A program made the position numbers and the translations under genes. Positions 1 to 8,171 of a stretch of 34,288 nucleotides of DNA are shown here, piece after piece (position 1 is the stretch's first letter; the number at the start of each line of letters is the position of its first letter). Source of the stretch: Verrucomicrobiota bacterium (GTDB lineage: Bacteria > Verrucomicrobiota > Verrucomicrobiia > Opitutales > T3Sed10-336); NCBI GenBank assembly GCA_003565135.1, contig PXDC01000484.1, positions 1 to 34,288 of the forward strand, written 5' to 3'. The notes beneath the pieces are model-generated. The model saw only the letters and a program-made list of their open reading frames with translations, was not told the DNA's origin and made no database searches.

Positions 1-1404
1 ATATGCATCGAATTCGACGGCCGTATCGTGGCCTCGTCCTCGAGCCTTATTATCGATTTCGATCCCTCGACCGAACGTTTGAGCTGGGATCAAATCTGCG
101 ACCGCGGCTACATTGCCAATCACAACCCCGAGGGCGACACGCTTTACGGCATCGAGATCATGGTCGACCCGGATTTCCGGGGCATGAAGCTCGCCCGCCG
201 CCTCTACGACCGGCGAAAGGAACTGGTGGTGGAAAAAAACCTGATGCGGATCGTCATAGGCGGCCGAATACCCGGGTACGGCAAATATGAGGATAAGATG
301 TCGGTCCACGAATACGTGGATAAGGTCACCACCAAGGCCCTCTACGATCCCGTCCTGACAACCCAGATGGCCAATGGCTTCGTCCTCAAACGCATCATCA
401 AAAACTACATCGGAGAGGACAAGGAATCTTCGGGTTACGCGGCGTTTCTCGAGTGGTCGAATCTTGATTACACACCCGATGCATCCAAGCGGTATTTGCC
501 CAGCAAACCGCTCCGAATCTGTTGCGTGCAATACCAGATGCGTCCGATTGCATCATTCTCCGATTTCGCCCAGCAATGCGAATATTTCGTCGACGTCGCT
601 TCGGACCGGAAGAGTGATTTTGCGCTTTTCCCCGAGCTCATCACCTCGCAACTTCTTTCGTTTATCGATGCCAAGCGACCGGAAACCGCCGCCCGCAAAC
701 TGGCCGCCTTTACGCCGCAGTACCTCGAACTCTTTTCCAGCCTGGCGATACGCTACGATGTCAACGTCATTGCGGGATCCACCTTTGTACAGGAGGACGA
801 CTACCTCTACAACGTCGCGTTTCTTTTTAAACGCAACGGCGAGATCGACAAACAGTACAAAATCCATATCACTCCGAATGAAAGGGAGTGGTGGGGCGTT
901 TCAGCGGGTCGGGATATCCAGGTTTTTGATACGGACCGCGGAAAAATCTCCATCCAGCCGGGCTACGATGTGGAATTTCCGGAAGTCAGTCGCATCGCCG
1001 TGGAGAACGGCGCCCGGTTGATCTTCGTACCGTTCTGCACAGACGAACGCCACGACTATCTTCGGGTGCGCTACTGCGCCCAGGCGCGGTGCATTGAAAA
1101 CCAGGTTTACGTCGCCACGGCCGGCACGGTGGGAAATCTGCCACACGTCAAGAACATGGACGTGCAGTACGCCCAATCGGCCATTCTCACGCCCACCGAC
1201 TACGTATTTGCCCGGGACGGCATAGCGGGCGAATGCACGCCCGACGCCGAAACGGTGCTTATCCACGACCTTGACCTGGAGATTCTCAATCGTCACCGGC
1301 TGAAGGGCACCACCCGAAACTGGAACGACCGCCGAACGGATCTCTACCGGGTGGTTGACACCACCGGCTCCAACCGCTTTTCCTGGGAACCCCCAAAAAT
1401 GTGA
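1..1404 (+). CDS. GNAT N-acetyltransferase / carbon-nitrogen hydrolase (nitrilase superfamily) fusion, 5' end outside window
   Basis: The frame is open from base 1 ([21 protein letters not shown]...) before the listed GTG at 28. N-terminal GNAT-like segment ([21 protein letters not shown]), then nitrilase motifs ([36 protein letters not shown]). Confidence 0.85.
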   Translation: MCIEFDGRIVASSSSLIIDFDPSTERLSWDQICDRGYIANHNPEGDTLYGIEIMVDPDFRGMKLARRLYDRRKELVVEKNLMRIVIGGRIPGYGKYEDKMSVHEYVDKVTTKALYDPVLTTQMANGFVLKRIIKNYIGEDKESSGYAAFLEWSNLDYTPDASKRYLPSKPLRICCVQYQMRPIASFSDFAQQCEYFVDVASDRKSDFALFPELITSQLLSFIDAKRPETAARKLAAFTPQYLELFSSLAIRYDVNVIAGSTFVQEDDYLYNVAFLFKRNGEIDKQYKIHITPNEREWWGVSAGRDIQVFDTDRGKISIQPGYDVEFPEVSRIAVENGARLIFVPFCTDERHDYLRVRYCAQARCIENQVYVATAGTVGNLPHVKNMDVQYAQSAILTPTDYVFARDGIAGECTPDAETVLIHDLDLEILNRHRLKGTTRNWNDRRTDLYRVVDTTGSNRFSWEPPKM

Positions 1405-1494
1405 TCAGGAGTCCGCCTGCGGAAACCCCGCGCCGCGGTTCCGCACGAACACGGAACGACAACGATACCCTGATGAGAAGTCGCCGGGACGAAC

Positions 1495-1941
1495 TCACTC
1501 GAAATTCCGCAAAAACGCGTCTTTCCAACGGTACCCATCCAGCAGCGCCGGATCATCGTCGCCCAGGATTCGACGGGCTGCGTAAAGGGCTTCCACCGAA
1601 GCGAGCCCGGCATCGGGATCGGCAAAGAGTTTACTCTTTCTCGGGTACGCGGTGACGATTGAGCCGGGCAAGCTGCGACGGACGGGGTCACCGTCGAGGC
1701 AGCGCTCCAATTGAGCCGCATAACGCCAGGTTCCGTCCAGCAACAGCAACGGACGTCCCCTGTCCACTGCCGAAAGAACAGGTGCGGCCGGGGTTAACAG
1801 CAGGTAGCCGGTCGAATCAAATCGAAATCGCGGGGTCGCCCGGTAAAAACGGATATCGGGTCGGCCATGCAGGGGAACGAGGCTGCATTTGGACAATCGC
1901 TCCTTGGGATGTCGAATCACAACTGTATCTATCGGCGGCAT
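1495..1941 (-). CDS. Tsr3/DTW (TDD) superfamily protein, putative aminocarboxypropyltransferase
   Basis: Translation [25 protein letters not shown]...[16 protein letters not shown]...[16 protein letters not shown]. Start taken at [14 protein letters not shown], internal to the listed ORF that begins at 1989. Confidence 0.65.
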   Translation of the reverse strand: MPPIDTVVIRHPKERLSKCSLVPLHGRPDIRFYRATPRFRFDSTGYLLLTPAAPVLSAVDRGRPLLLLDGTWRYAAQLERCLDGDPVRRSLPGSIVTAYPRKSKLFADPDAGLASVEALYAARRILGDDDPALLDGYRWKDAFLRNFE

Positions 1942-2035
1942 GTCGATGGCACCTCCGATGGTAACGGGGAATTCACAGGATGAAACCAATAAATGAAGCT
2001 GTACTCCGGGGCCGTTCGGCTATTTTCTGACCCCC

Positions 2036-3532
2036 ATGGACGAGTCCGCCTACGGATGGCTTTCGCTTCTCCCTCCCCTGGCCGCGATCGGGTTGGCATT
2101 ATTGACCCGTCGGGTGGTCCTTTCGCTCGCGACCGGTGTTTGGCTCGGTGCGGTCCTTCTCGCCGGCGGCAACCCCGCCGCCGGCACGGCCCGGGCGGTG
2201 GACGGCGCCCTCGCCGTTTTCCAGGAAACCTGGCAAACCCGGGTTCTGATTTTCGTGCTCCTGATGGGCTCGCTCATGGTGCTGATGCAGCGCAGCGGCG
2301 GAGTGGAGGGATTCGTCCGGTGGGCTGCGGGGTGGCGCTGGGCGAATCAAAAACCGGGCGCCCGGCTCCTCACGTGGTTCCTCGGCCTGGGGGTATTCAT
2401 CGAGTCCACCATCACCTGTCTCGTCGCCGGAATGGTCTCCCGGCCGCTTTACGACCGCCTGCGTATCTCACGGCAGAAACTGGCCTACTTGTGTGATTCC
2501 ACGTCGGCGCCCGTATGCATGTTGATCCCGATCAACGGCTGGGGCGCGCTGGTTCTCGGATTGCTCGGCACTCAGGCTGCGGCGGGCCATCTTGGAGAAG
2601 GGGCCGGGGGAATCATGGGGGTGTTCCTGGGTGCGGTCATGCTTAATTTCTACGCGGTCGCTTCCGTTCTCCTCGCTCTTGCCGTTGCCTTAACCGGCTG
2701 GAGTTTGGGACCGATGAAGCGAGCCGAGGCAGAGGCGGGAACGAGCATTCGTCCCGGGCCCTTGCGGCCCGATGAAGCGGATCAGAAGCCCCTGGCGACC
2801 CACCGTGATATCGCCCCGCGGGCCCGGAACATGCTTGCCCCCCTGCTCGTCCTTTTGGCGGCGGTTCCGCTGGGAATTGGGCTCACCGGCCACCTGGGCG
2901 TTCGCGCGGAAGGAACCGAAAACCCTGGATTCATGGATTACCTGGGCGCATCCTCCGGCACCACCTCGGTATTCTGGGGAGTGATCCTCGCCTTGGTTTT
3001 TGCGGCCCTTTACTACCGGGCCCAGAGACTGTTTCGTTTTCCCGAGATCGGGGAATACATTTACGAGGGGGCGGGCCAAATGCTTCCGCTGGGGATCATT
3101 ATGCTCCTGGCCTTCGCCATGGGAATGACATGCGATCAACTGGGGACGGGCACCTGGATCGCCCACTCGGTGGCACCGCATCTGACCCCCGCGCTGATTG
3201 CCCCGCTGGTTTTCAGCACCGCGTGCCTGATCGCCTTTTCGACCGGAACCAGCTGGGGAACGATGGCGATCATGATACCGCTCGCGGTCCCGCTGGCGGC
3301 CGCATTCAATGAGGGCGACATCACGGTCTCGATTTCCCTCGCCGTGAGTGCCGTTCTGGGCGGAGCCGTATTCGGCGATCACTGTTCGCCGATCAGCGAC
3401 ACGACCATCGTATCGTCCATGGCCAGCGGTTGCGACCATATCGAGCACGTCCGGACACAATTGCCCTATGCCCTGCTGGCCGGCACCGTCGCGCTTCTCC
3501 TCTACCTGGCGCTCGGCATCGCCGCCGCCTGA
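2036..3532 (+). CDS. NhaC-family Na+/H+ antiporter
   Basis: 498-aa polytopic membrane protein with NhaC-like motifs (DSTSAPVCMLIPINGWGA, FSTGTSWGTMAIMIPLAVPLA, GAVFGDHCSPISDTTIVSSMASGCDHIEHVRTQLPYAL). Confidence 0.9.
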   Translation: MDESAYGWLSLLPPLAAIGLALLTRRVVLSLATGVWLGAVLLAGGNPAAGTARAVDGALAVFQETWQTRVLIFVLLMGSLMVLMQRSGGVEGFVRWAAGWRWANQKPGARLLTWFLGLGVFIESTITCLVAGMVSRPLYDRLRISRQKLAYLCDSTSAPVCMLIPINGWGALVLGLLGTQAAAGHLGEGAGGIMGVFLGAVMLNFYAVASVLLALAVALTGWSLGPMKRAEAEAGTSIRPGPLRPDEADQKPLATHRDIAPRARNMLAPLLVLLAAVPLGIGLTGHLGVRAEGTENPGFMDYLGASSGTTSVFWGVILALVFAALYYRAQRLFRFPEIGEYIYEGAGQMLPLGIIMLLAFAMGMTCDQLGTGTWIAHSVAPHLTPALIAPLVFSTACLIAFSTGTSWGTMAIMIPLAVPLAAAFNEGDITVSISLAVSAVLGGAVFGDHCSPISDTTIVSSMASGCDHIEHVRTQLPYALLAGTVALLLYLALGIAAA

Positions 3533-3535
3533 CCC

Positions 3536-4156
3536 TCACGTTTTCCGCGCCAGCCATTCGCGCGCCGCCTCGACATCGGCGCCGGTCAGACCGTGACCGG
3601 CCGGGAAACGGCGATGGGTTACCCGGGCGCCATGGGAGGTCAACAGGCGTACGAGCCTGAGTGACTCGGATTCGGGAACGATCGGATCGGCATCGCCGGA
3701 TGCGATCAGAACCGGCTTGCCGGCCAGCGCGACCGGTCCGTCGGGCTCATAGGGCACCATGGGACGGAGGAGAATCGCCCCCGCCATCACCGCGGGATCG
3801 GTCAGCATCAGGCTGGCGGCAATATTGGCCCCGTTGGAGAACCCGACCGCGACCCGGTTATTCCGGTCGAACCCGTAATGTTCCGCCGCCCGCTCGAGGA
3901 ATCGGGCCAATTCCGTGGTGCGGAAGGCGAGATCCTCGAGATCGAACACCCCTTCGGCCACCCGCCGGAAGAAGCGCGGCATTCCCCGCTCCAAAACCTT
4001 TCCCCGGGGGCTCAGCAACGCGGCCCCGGGAAGCAGCGAACGTCCCAGGGGCAACAGATCCTCTTCATTTCCCCCGGTGCCGTGCAAAAGGACGAGCACG
4101 GGTTTTGTCTCGTCACCGGATTCGAATCGGTGGATAAAATCGAGATGTTGGGTCAT
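3536..4156 (-). CDS. Alpha/beta-hydrolase, carboxylesterase/phospholipase family (YpfH/MhqD-like)
   Basis: VLVLLHGTGGNEEDLLPLGRSLLPGAALLSPRG, nucleophile elbow GFSNGA, SGDADPIVP, and C-terminal GHGLT. Confidence 0.85.
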   Translation of the reverse strand: MTQHLDFIHRFESGDETKPVLVLLHGTGGNEEDLLPLGRSLLPGAALLSPRGKVLERGMPRFFRRVAEGVFDLEDLAFRTTELARFLERAAEHYGFDRNNRVAVGFSNGANIAASLMLTDPAVMAGAILLRPMVPYEPDGPVALAGKPVLIASGDADPIVPESESLRLVRLLTSHGARVTHRRFPAGHGLTGADVEAAREWLARKT

Positions 4157-4168
4157 ATTTCCTTAAAA

Positions 4169-4193
4169 AGCGCTACCACAGAGCGGTAGCGCT
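4169..4193 (-). terminator. Hairpin plus T-tract in the leader of the esterase gene (terminator or attenuator)
   Basis: Minus strand AGCGCTACC-GCTCTGT-GGTAGCGCT followed by TTTT, then AAGGAAAT-ATG of the esterase. Perfect 9-bp stem. Confidence 0.6.
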
Positions 4194-4281
4194 CCGCCAG
4201 CCCATAAGAAGCGCTTTTCATTCCCGTCGGCTTTGACCTGGAACCGGCTATAGGATAGCCCATTCGACATCTCCACGCACC

Positions 4282-4737
4282 ATGGCAAAACGATTCACAC
4301 GGTGGCTGTCGATGGGAGCGATCGGCCTCTTAACGGTGAGCACAGCAGCGTTTCTGTACGCCATGTACCTCATGGCGGTGGACCGCGACCGATACCGGAC
4401 GGACGAAGCCGAACTGCTGGACCGCAATCCGCGCACCGCGGCAAAGGACGCGTTTGCCGAAGGCGATTTTCGATTCCTCCGGATCTGGCAGCCCATCGTT
4501 ACGAGCCGGGAAGTCACCGGGGAATGGCTTATTCCCGGAAGCCGGCAGATTCCGGAACCGCTCCTGCTTTCCCATCCGGAGAGGAGAAACCTGGAGAGCA
4601 CCTGGAGTCCCGCCATCGGTCCGGGCCAGGAACAAACCCGGGAACGAGCCCGGTGGTTCGCCCACATATACAATACGGAACTTGCCGGGCTGCTCAAAGA
4701 CTCAGCACCAGCGCCACCACCATCACCAGCAAAGTGA
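4282..4737 (+). CDS. Hypothetical protein with one N-terminal TM segment
   Basis: ORF MAKRFTRWLSMGAIGLLTVSTAAFLYAMYLMAV...; the 3' end overlaps the convergent D3 gene by 44 bp. Confidence 0.55.
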   Translation: MAKRFTRWLSMGAIGLLTVSTAAFLYAMYLMAVDRDRYRTDEAELLDRNPRTAAKDAFAEGDFRFLRIWQPIVTSREVTGEWLIPGSRQIPEPLLLSHPERRNLESTWSPAIGPGQEQTRERARWFAHIYNTELAGLLKDSAPAPPPSPAK

Positions 4738-6415
4738 GTCCCACCGCCGATCCGAGCGACGTACGATCCATGTCAGGATCGTAGTGGTCTCCTTGTCCCG
4801 ACTTGAACCCGAGTGCCTTGATGGGGTTCCGAAACGGCGGAACGATCCGCTGCACGATGAGTCGGTCCAACCCGCTTTCACAAGCGCCGAAAAAGCGATT
4901 CACTCCGTCGAGAATCAATCCGCCGATGTTCGACGCGGGTTTGCGATAGAACCAATCCGTATCGAGAACGATTTTGGCCTCACCCAGGATTTTGTGACGG
5001 AAAAACCAAAAGACAACGAACGTTCCGAGCGGGATATGAATCGCTTTCACCACGAGATCGGTCCGGTAAGCCGTGAAATCGACCCCATAGGGAAGTTGGG
5101 CATACTGCCATGCCGGCCACAAGCCGTAAGCCACACAAATCAGCGCCAGGATACCCATGGCGACGATCATATTGACCGGGGGTTTGCCCACCGCATCGAG
5201 TTCCCGCGGCGTTTCCCGGTAGAACCAGGTGTAATACGGCAGCTTGATTCCGACGCTCAAAAACGTTCCGACCGAGGCCAGCGCGAGCAGCGAGTAGCCA
5301 AGATCCCTCCCGTAGACCGCATCCATCACCATGCTCTTGCTGACAAAACCGTTAAAGAGTGGCAGTCCCGAGATCGCCGCCGCCCCGACAAGATACAGCA
5401 CGACCACCCACGGCATCTTCCGAAACAACCCACCGAGGTGGGTGAGTCGGGTTTCACTCACGGCAAACAGGACGGCGCCCGCTCCCATAAACATGAGAGT
5501 CTTGTAGAGGATATTATTGTAGGCGTGTGCCGCCGCGCTGTTGAGACCGAGTTCACCGCCAATCCCGATGGCCGCGACCATGTACCCCACCTGGCTTATG
5601 ATGTGATAGGCGAGTATAAGTCGGATATCATTAGCGAGCACGGCGTAAGAGACCGCGTAAAGCGCCATGATCAATCCGCAGACAAACAGGACCTCCCAGC
5701 CCGGGAAACAAACCGCGAGCACGTAAACCGCCGTCTTGGTGGTGAACGCATTGAGAAAAATGCTGCCGGTGACGGTCGATTTGGGATAACTGTCCGGAAG
5801 CCACGCATGGAGTCCCGGCATCCCGGCATTGACGAGCACGCCCAGAAGGATGAGCAGACTCCCGGGAGAAAACTCCTCGGCAAACGCCCGGACCGACAGG
5901 TCACCGCTGGTGTAGACCTCCATAACGATACCGGCGAGCAGGAGACTTCCGCCCAAGAGGTGAACGAGCAGGTAACGGAGACCGGCGGCTCCCGCACGAT
6001 CGGTTCCGCCCGCCCACACCAAAAGCGCCGAGGCAACCGCCATCAACTCCCAGAAAACGAGCAGGGTAAAGAAGTCGCCCGCAAACACCACGCCCAGAGC
6101 GCCACCCGCGTAGAGCATGGCCGCCAGCTGTTGCTTGAGCTCACGCATATGCCAGGCGTAAATCCCGGCCACGACGGCGACCAGGGTGAAAGCGATCCCA
6201 AACATACGCGCCATCCCGTCGACCTTGAGCAGGACCAGCTCGTATTGCAGAAACGGGACCGCGAGTTCGGCCCCTTCGGTCAGCAGGGAGACGTGCACCA
6301 ATGCCAGCAACGGGAACAAAACACAAACCCCCGCCCGCCCGACCGCGGGAAGCCACGGGAGCAGGGCCGCACCCAACAAAAAGAAAGCAACCGGAGGCAC
6401 GTCAAACCCGGTCAT
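4694..6415 (-). CDS. Proton-conducting antiporter subunit, MrpD/NuoL-like (third D paralogue, D3)
   Basis: 573 aa polytopic; TM5-type Glu (LLVFWELMAVASALLVWAGG) and TM7-type Lys (LHAWLPDSYPKSTVTGSIFLNAFTTKTAVYVL). Confidence 0.88.
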   Translation of the reverse strand: MTGFDVPPVAFFLLGAALLPWLPAVGRAGVCVLFPLLALVHVSLLTEGAELAVPFLQYELVLLKVDGMARMFGIAFTLVAVVAGIYAWHMRELKQQLAAMLYAGGALGVVFAGDFFTLLVFWELMAVASALLVWAGGTDRAGAAGLRYLLVHLLGGSLLLAGIVMEVYTSGDLSVRAFAEEFSPGSLLILLGVLVNAGMPGLHAWLPDSYPKSTVTGSIFLNAFTTKTAVYVLAVCFPGWEVLFVCGLIMALYAVSYAVLANDIRLILAYHIISQVGYMVAAIGIGGELGLNSAAAHAYNNILYKTLMFMGAGAVLFAVSETRLTHLGGLFRKMPWVVVLYLVGAAAISGLPLFNGFVSKSMVMDAVYGRDLGYSLLALASVGTFLSVGIKLPYYTWFYRETPRELDAVGKPPVNMIVAMGILALICVAYGLWPAWQYAQLPYGVDFTAYRTDLVVKAIHIPLGTFVVFWFFRHKILGEAKIVLDTDWFYRKPASNIGGLILDGVNRFFGACESGLDRLIVQRIVPPFRNPIKALGFKSGQGDHYDPDMDRTSLGSAVGLTLLVMVVALVLSL

Positions 6416-6605
6416 AGTAGTCCTCCTTTCGGGAAAGCAGTTTCTTCGCCACGCCCTTGGTTATAAACAGCATCAGCAGACAGCCCAGAACCCCGAAGAC
6501 AAAGTAATAAAGCGGGAATGTATCCGGGTCCGCCCGGTAGGAGGCCGCCGATGTGGCGATCAGCGTAAGGACGAGTAAAATCCAGGTAATCCGGTTCATG
6601 GTCAT
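6402..6605 (-). CDS. Small two-TM membrane protein inside the antiporter operon
   Basis: 67 aa, MTMNRITWILLVLTLIATSAASYRADPDTFPLYYFVFGVLGCLLMLFITKGVAKKLLSRKEDYYDRV; overlaps the start of D3. Confidence 0.7.
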   Translation of the reverse strand: MTMNRITWILLVLTLIATSAASYRADPDTFPLYYFVFGVLGCLLMLFITKGVAKKLLSRKEDYYDRV

Positions 6606-6612
6606 TCTTTCG

Positions 6613-8109
6613 TCAAGAAGCCTTCATAATTCCCTCCACCGCGGCGGTGGCGAGATCGAACAAGCCGAAGAACAGGTTGGGAAACAGGCAAAAAACGACC
6701 GACAGCACCGCTGTGGCACACAGGGGCACCACCATGAACGGCGAAGCTTCACCCAGTTTCCGAAACTTATCCGACGATCGGAAAAAACCCCGGTAAACAA
6801 CCGGGAAAAGGTAGGCGGCATTGAGCAAACCACTGACGAGGAACACCCCGAGAACGAGCCACTGGCCGGCCTCGATGCTTCCGAGGCAAAGGAACCACTT
6901 GCTGAGGAAGCCGTTGACGGGCGGGACCCCGGTCAACCCCATGGCCCCGATGGTGAAAGCGGCAAAGGTCCACGGCATGGCCCTTCCCAGGCCGTCGAGA
7001 TCGGACACATTCTCTTTGTGGGCGTGGACAATGATGGCTCCCGCGCAGAAGAAGAGGGTGATCTTCATGGTGGCGTGGGTCGATATGTGCAGCATTCCCC
7101 CGGTAAACCCCTCGCTGTTGAGCAAAGCCGCCCCCATGGCAATATAGGAAAGATGAGCCACGGTGGAATAAGCCAACCGACGCTTCAGGTTCTCCTGCCG
7201 CAAGGCGATGACCGATGCGACGATAATGGTAAAGCCGGCGAACACCGCCAATATCGTGTTGAGGTCATAAGCCGCCATGACATCAGGACCGAAGACGAAT
7301 CCGGCCATGCGAACAACCCCGAACACACCGGATTTTACGACCGCCACCGCATGCAAAAGGGCGCTGACCGGCGTGGGCGCCACCATCGCATTGGGAAGCC
7401 AACTGTGCAGCGGCATGATTCCACCCTTCACCCCCACCCCGATCATAAGCATGAAGAAAAGAATGCGCATCCCGCCGGCGCTCAACATCCCCTCCTCCAG
7501 GATGCCTCCCGGCGTAAAGTCCAATGTTCCGGTTGTTCCGTAAATCCATGCGGCCCCCGCCACCATAAGAAGCCCGGCGGTGAGGGCGTAGGCCAGGTAC
7601 TGTCTTCCCGCCCGGATAGCCTCGCGGTTTTCGGAATGAATCACCAGAGGATAGGTGGCGAGGGTGAGCAACTCGTAGAAAATAATAAACGTCAGCAGGT
7701 TTCCGGAAAAGGCGATTCCGATCGTGGCCGAGAGACTCACGGCAAAACTTGCGAAGTACCGGGTCTGCTTCTTTTCATGATGCCCCCGCATGTAACCGAT
7801 CGAGTAGAAGGAAGTCAGAATCCACAAACCCGAGGCAATGAGGGCGAAAAACATGCCGAAAGCGTCGGCGCGCAGACTCAACTCGATTCCCTCGGCGATC
7901 TCCAGAAGCACAAACTCAGCGACCCGCCCCTCTTTGGCGCCCGGAAGCAGGGCCAGCACCAGTCCGAATTTGATCGCCGCCGCCAGCAAGGTCCAGAATT
8001 CCCGCAGATTCGGTTTCCTGGCCGACCACAGGATCGCCGGCACCGCCAGCAGCGATACCGCCACGGCCCAGAAGGGAAGGGACGAACTGTAAGTTTCGGT
8101 TAAAGGCAC
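6613..8109 (-). CDS. Proton-conducting antiporter subunit, MrpD/NuoM-like (second D paralogue, D2)
   Basis: 498 aa polytopic; FIIFYELLTLATYPLVIH and LHSWLPNAMVAPTPVSALLHAVAVVKSGVFGVVRM. Confidence 0.88.
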   Translation of the reverse strand: MPLTETYSSSLPFWAVAVSLLAVPAILWSARKPNLREFWTLLAAAIKFGLVLALLPGAKEGRVAEFVLLEIAEGIELSLRADAFGMFFALIASGLWILTSFYSIGYMRGHHEKKQTRYFASFAVSLSATIGIAFSGNLLTFIIFYELLTLATYPLVIHSENREAIRAGRQYLAYALTAGLLMVAGAAWIYGTTGTLDFTPGGILEEGMLSAGGMRILFFMLMIGVGVKGGIMPLHSWLPNAMVAPTPVSALLHAVAVVKSGVFGVVRMAGFVFGPDVMAAYDLNTILAVFAGFTIIVASVIALRQENLKRRLAYSTVAHLSYIAMGAALLNSEGFTGGMLHISTHATMKITLFFCAGAIIVHAHKENVSDLDGLGRAMPWTFAAFTIGAMGLTGVPPVNGFLSKWFLCLGSIEAGQWLVLGVFLVSGLLNAAYLFPVVYRGFFRSSDKFRKLGEASPFMVVPLCATAVLSVVFCLFPNLFFGLFDLATAAVEGIMKAS

Positions 8110-8138
8110 GGCTGGTGTTCAGGTATCATTTTGTTGAT

Positions 8139-8163
8139 AAAAAAGACGCCGGGGAGACCGGCG
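8139..8163 (-). terminator. Rho-independent-like terminator between D1 and D2
   Basis: Minus strand CGCCGG-TCTCC-CCGGCG-TC-TTTTTT: perfect 6-bp GC stem followed by six T. Confidence 0.7.
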
Positions 8164-8171
8164 AATCCCAA

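Noticed and set aside
1419-1444. Imperfect inverted repeat GCGGAAACC...GGTTCCGC between convergent genes
   Set aside because: Could be a terminator but has a bulge and no T-tract; common by chance at this GC content.
4454-6466. 670-aa plus-strand ORF opposite the D3 antiporter subunit
   Set aside because: Antisense artefact; hydrophilic R/H/Q/P-rich translation, and the real polytopic gene is on the minus strand.
6553-8103. 516-aa plus-strand ORF opposite D2
   Set aside because: Antisense to a clear antiporter subunit; composition artefact.
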